28,835 nucleotides of DNA from VGWB01 sp964614245 (GTDB taxonomy: Bacteria > Bacteroidota > Ignavibacteria > UBA10030): NCBI GenBank assembly GCA_964614245.1, contig CAZTKU010000010.1, positions 1 to 28,835 of the forward strand, in the 5' to 3' direction. The notes below the pieces were generated by a model, which did no database searches, was not told the DNA's origin, and saw nothing but the letters and a program-made list of their open reading frames with translations. Each line of letters opens with the position of its first letter. Position 1 is the first letter of the stretch. Below are positions 26,408 through 28,835 of this stretch, in pieces. A program made the translations under genes and the position numbers.

Positions 26408-26645
26408 GGGTCCTCCTTTAAAGAGAAAATGAGGGTGTTGTGGGATGAATGAAAAATCTTGCTCTCGCTGGGACAAAAAGGATATGAAGTCTTGGCTCTT
26501 GAGAGACGAAATGGACAGAGGAAACGGTTGGAGCCTAGGCAAACCGCGAAGCTCTCTGACTTGCGCCAGGCAAAAGCTTATTCAATTCTCACTCGAAAAG
26601 CAAGGGCGGTCGGGGGACGTTTGGGGGAACCGTGGGATAGAAAAC

Positions 26646-26674
26646 AACGGGGAGCCTTGCTCAGGCTCCCCGTT
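26646..26674 (-). terminator. Strong terminator of the Ig-repeat protein gene
   Basis: A perfect 11-bp stem (AACGGGGAGCC, 26646-26656, with GGCTCCCCGTT, 26664-26674) and a 7-nt loop are followed on the minus strand by GTTTTC. It lies 24 bp after the stop at 26698. The rest of the 290-bp gap up to the Vps10-like gene start holds only that gene's leader and shows no gene. Confidence 0.92.
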
Positions 26675-26697
26675 TTCACACAAGAATTTGATACCGG

Positions 26698-28835
26698 TTA
26701 TTGCTTCGGTCCGATGACGGGGCCATCCCCAACGAGATATGGCGTAAACCGAGAACCATCGGGACGAGCAGAGAGTCTCGCTGCCACCGCCTGTGCGGTA
26801 ACAAGCGCAATTGACGCGAGGTTCTGAGCTTTTGGCACAACGACAGTACTGTACGCGTATGAGGAATTTCCCGACTCATCGGTCGCCTTAAGAACAATAA
26901 GGTATACCCGGCCATACTTCTTGTCGCTGCGCTCTGCGCGGAGCCGGAGAGTCCCCACACCAATATCAGCGGCATCGGGCGAGTGGTCGTCACCAGTCTG
27001 CGCGTCTACATCATCTTCATCGCTATACACTTTTACAGTGATGGTGGGATCAGGGTCGCACGCATCCTGCACCTTGATCTTCAGACCCACATTGACGAGG
27101 TTATGGTTGGGCGGCCGGAGCAAGTGGGTCGCGACAAAGCTGAAGAACAACGGAGCCTTTGTATCCCGCACAATCACCGTTCGGATGGCTACCGTCGCGT
27201 TCCCAGAATGATCCGACACCGTATAGTTCACAGTATACGTCCCAAGGGTACCACCGTCGACGGTCCCGTCAATGGTCAGGGTGGGCGAGGGATCACACGC
27301 ATCCGTTACAACCGCTCCCGGTTCGTTGTACGTCGCCGGACATTCGAGAACCATCGGGTTTGCACCCTTCAGCGTGATCGACGGCGGTGTCGTATCAACA
27401 ACGTTGACCGTTCGCTCCACAAACGACGTATTATTGCTCGCGTCGGTCGCTGTATACCTTATGGTATATGACCCAAGCGTATGGGCGTCAACACTACCGG
27501 TTGTGACCAATGATGGTGAGGGATCGCATGCATCACTTGCGACTGCACCTAACTCCACGTATGGCGTTGGACACTCGAGCGTCATGGGATTGGCGCCGTT
27601 CAGCGTGATTGTCGGTGGGGTGGTGTCAACGACTTTGACCGTCCGGGTCGTGGTCGAGGTAAGCCCGTTGGCATCGGTAGCAGTGTACGTGATCGTGTAC
27701 GTCCCGGGCACATGACTATTCACAGAGCTGGAGATCACGAGTGTTGGAGATGGCTCGCAATTATCGGTGACAACCGCACCGGGTTCGTTGTACGCCGCCG
27801 GACATTCCAACGTAATTTCAGCGTCCCCGTTTAGAGCGATTACGGGCGGTGTGGTGTCAACCATGTTCACCGTCCGGGTTACCGGTGCTGACGTATTACC
27901 GGCGGCATCGGTGGCCGCGTACGTAAGGGTGTATGTCCCTACTCTATGAACATCGACCGATCCTGTGATCGAAGCACTCAGAGCGAGGTCACAATCATCC
28001 GTGACGGTCGCACCCTGCTCGTTGTAGGGCCCTGGACATTCGAGCGTTATCGAGCTTGGGCCGTTCAACGTAACTGCGGGAGCTGTTACGTCCAGGTTAA
28101 CCGTGACAACAACTTCGTCTGTCGCCGTGCCCCCTTGTCCGTCGTCAACGGTAAGGGTGATGGTGTGCACTCCACCGCCAAGCGGCACAGTGGGGGTCTC
28201 TCCGCTTGCCGTCCCAAAAGGACCCGTCCATGTGTATGTAAGCACATCGGCGGCATCAAGATCGCTCGAGCCAGTACCATCGAGATTGACAGCCGCTCCC
28301 GATGGCCCTACACAGTTAATCGTTTGATCGAGGCCAGCGTTCGCTACTGGAGGATGATTGGTAATGACCTGGACAATTGCGATGTCGTCGAGATCAACAA
28401 AGATCGTAGCATTCCGACCATTGATCGCGAAATCCAGTTTGACCGTTTGACCCGCAAATGCCGTGACATCGGCGATCCTTTTCTCGTAGTTCGCTGTAGT
28501 AATGTCGCCGCCACCTGAAAACCGTGGAAGACCGAGTGCGGAAGCTTGGAAAAACGTACCAAGAACTGCATCAGTCGCGGGATTCCTAAATGTAACAACG
28601 ATATCCTGCCCCGGGGAGAGCCACCCCGCCGCGAATTGATTTTTCCACCGGATCCAGAACTCCAGTGTGAGATTTCCGATTGCTGGAAGGGTGACGGTTT
28701 GAGAGAGTCGATGCTCCGACGCAAAATTCTCAACAGCGCTCGCGCCGTTCGTACCGGAATGGGGAAGCAGTTCAGGATGAAGCATGCCGGTTCTATAGAT
28801 CGTCGTGTTTGTGCCAAATGGATCCGATGCCCCAA
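26698..28835 (-). CDS. Large secreted protein with PKD and tandem HYR/DUF5011-like Ig modules, 5' truncated
   Basis: The frame is open to the right edge. The first ATG (28783-28785) has no signal peptide after it and 16 sense codons precede it to the edge, so the true start is outside the window. Numbered from that Met, residues 1-137 are a beta-sandwich, probably lectin- or adhesin-like (LEFWIRWKN, VKLDFAINGRNATIFVDLDDI). About 145-229 is a PKD domain (PPVANAGLDQTI, TYTWTGPFG, LTVDDGQGG). About 232-539 are four tandem modules of 77 residues, each with TAP or TPP, LECP, GA.V.D.C and GTYT-like strands plus DA.GN-like turns. A diverged last module (540 to about 655, DACDPDPTI, KATDESGNSSYAYS) and a short tail (ending VIGPKQ) follow. 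No T9SS sorting domain is visible. It is probably a cell-surface or secreted adhesive protein. Confidence 0.85.
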   Translation of the reverse strand, partial: GASDPFGTNTTIYRTGMLHPELLPHSGTNGASAVENFASEHRLSQTVTLPAIGNLTLEFWIRWKNQFAAGWLSPGQDIVVTFRNPATDAVLGTFFQASALGLPRFSGGGDITTANYEKRIADVTAFAGQTVKLDFAINGRNATIFVDLDDIAIVQVITNHPPVANAGLDQTINCVGPSGAAVNLDGTGSSDLDAADVLTYTWTGPFGTASGETPTVPLGGGVHTITLTVDDGQGGTATDEVVVTVNLDVTAPAVTLNGPSSITLECPGPYNEQGATVTDDCDLALSASITGSVDVHRVGTYTLTYAATDAAGNTSAPVTRTVNMVDTTPPVIALNGDAEITLECPAAYNEPGAVVTDNCEPSPTLVISSSVNSHVPGTYTITYTATDANGLTSTTTRTVKVVDTTPPTITLNGANPMTLECPTPYVELGAVASDACDPSPSLVTTGSVDAHTLGSYTIRYTATDASNNTSFVERTVNVVDTTPPSITLKGANPMVLECPATYNEPGAVVTDACDPSPTLTIDGTVDGGTLGTYTVNYTVSDHSGNATVAIRTVIVRDTKAPLFFSFVATHLLRPPNHNLVNVGLKIKVQDACDPDPTITVKVYSDEDDVDAQTGDDHSPDAADIGVGTLRLRAERSDKKYGRVYLIVLKATDESGNSSYAYSTVVVPKAQNLASIALVTAQAVAARLSARPDGSRFTPYLVGDGPVIGPKQ
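27169..28092. repeat. Tandem coding repeats, four units of about 231 bp
   Basis: These are the four consecutive 77-residue Ig-like modules within the large secreted protein. Stretches such as GTGGTGTCAAC and ACATTCGAG recur at the same phase, showing that the copies are related at the DNA level and could recombine. Unit boundaries fall at the (V/R)DTTPP-type joints. Confidence 0.75.

Noticed and set aside
26408..26542. Upstream ATG start for the Vps10-like gene
   Set aside because: The added 45 residues are not signal-like, while AAAGGAGG directly precedes the GTG at 26405-26407.
28783..28785. ATG as start of the Ig-repeat protein
   Set aside because: The frame is open for 16 more codons to the window edge and no signal peptide follows this ATG, so the gene is 5' truncated.

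Overview
The window most likely comes from a Gram-negative member of the Bacteroidota/Ignavibacteriota (FCB) group. The evidence is two TonB-dependent receptors with N-terminal carboxypeptidase-regulatory-like domains, a type IX secretion (T9SS) C-terminal sorting domain, a PorV/PorQ-like outer-membrane protein, a LytS/LytTR-type two-component pair and many large secreted beta-rich proteins. G+C is moderate, by eye slightly above 50%. All genes but one lie on the minus strand. No tRNA, rRNA, transposase, phage gene or CRISPR array was seen.

Layout. (1) 1-3572, minus: a TonB-dependent receptor followed by a secreted protein that runs off the left edge; both genes have a clear AAGGAG site and they are 37 bp apart. 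(2) 4253-5974, plus: the only plus-strand gene, a secreted protein built from four copies of a roughly 115-residue domain that I do not recognise; a hairpin terminator follows. (3) 5975-6677: gene-free, with a GC-rich repeat that has a relative at about 21830. (4) 6678-8312, minus: a C-terminal processing protease (S41). (5) 8559-16143, minus: an apparent operon of TonB receptor, 1097-residue T9SS cargo protein and PorV/PorQ-like protein. A twin palindromic (BIME-like) repeat sits between the last two genes and supplies the stop codon of the cargo gene. (6) 16674-22900, minus: TPR protein, LytS-type histidine kinase, PLP-dependent aromatic amino acid decarboxylase-like enzyme, secreted protein with two NTF2/SnoaL-like halves, and a LytTR response regulator. 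The kinase and regulator are probably partners but are separated by two genes. (7) 23153-26407, minus: a secreted Vps10/sortilin-like BNR-repeat propeller protein. (8) 26698-28835, minus: the C-terminal part of a very large secreted protein with a PKD domain and a tandem array of HYR/DUF5011-like Ig modules; its 5' end is outside the window.

How the genes may work together. The region is dominated by cell-envelope and exported proteins. The two receptor-plus-exoprotein modules look like parallel versions of one theme: an outer-membrane receptor co-expressed with a large exported partner, in one case also with a PorV-like shuttle/barrel. The S41 protease fits envelope protein processing. The kinase/regulator pair, TPR protein, decarboxylase and NTF2-like protein may form a signalling and metabolic cluster, but their link is inferred from position only. 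The least explained items are the four-repeat secreted protein (4253-5974), the twin palindromic repeat (9650-9778), and a Tyr-to-Phe change in the catalytic loop of the decarboxylase.
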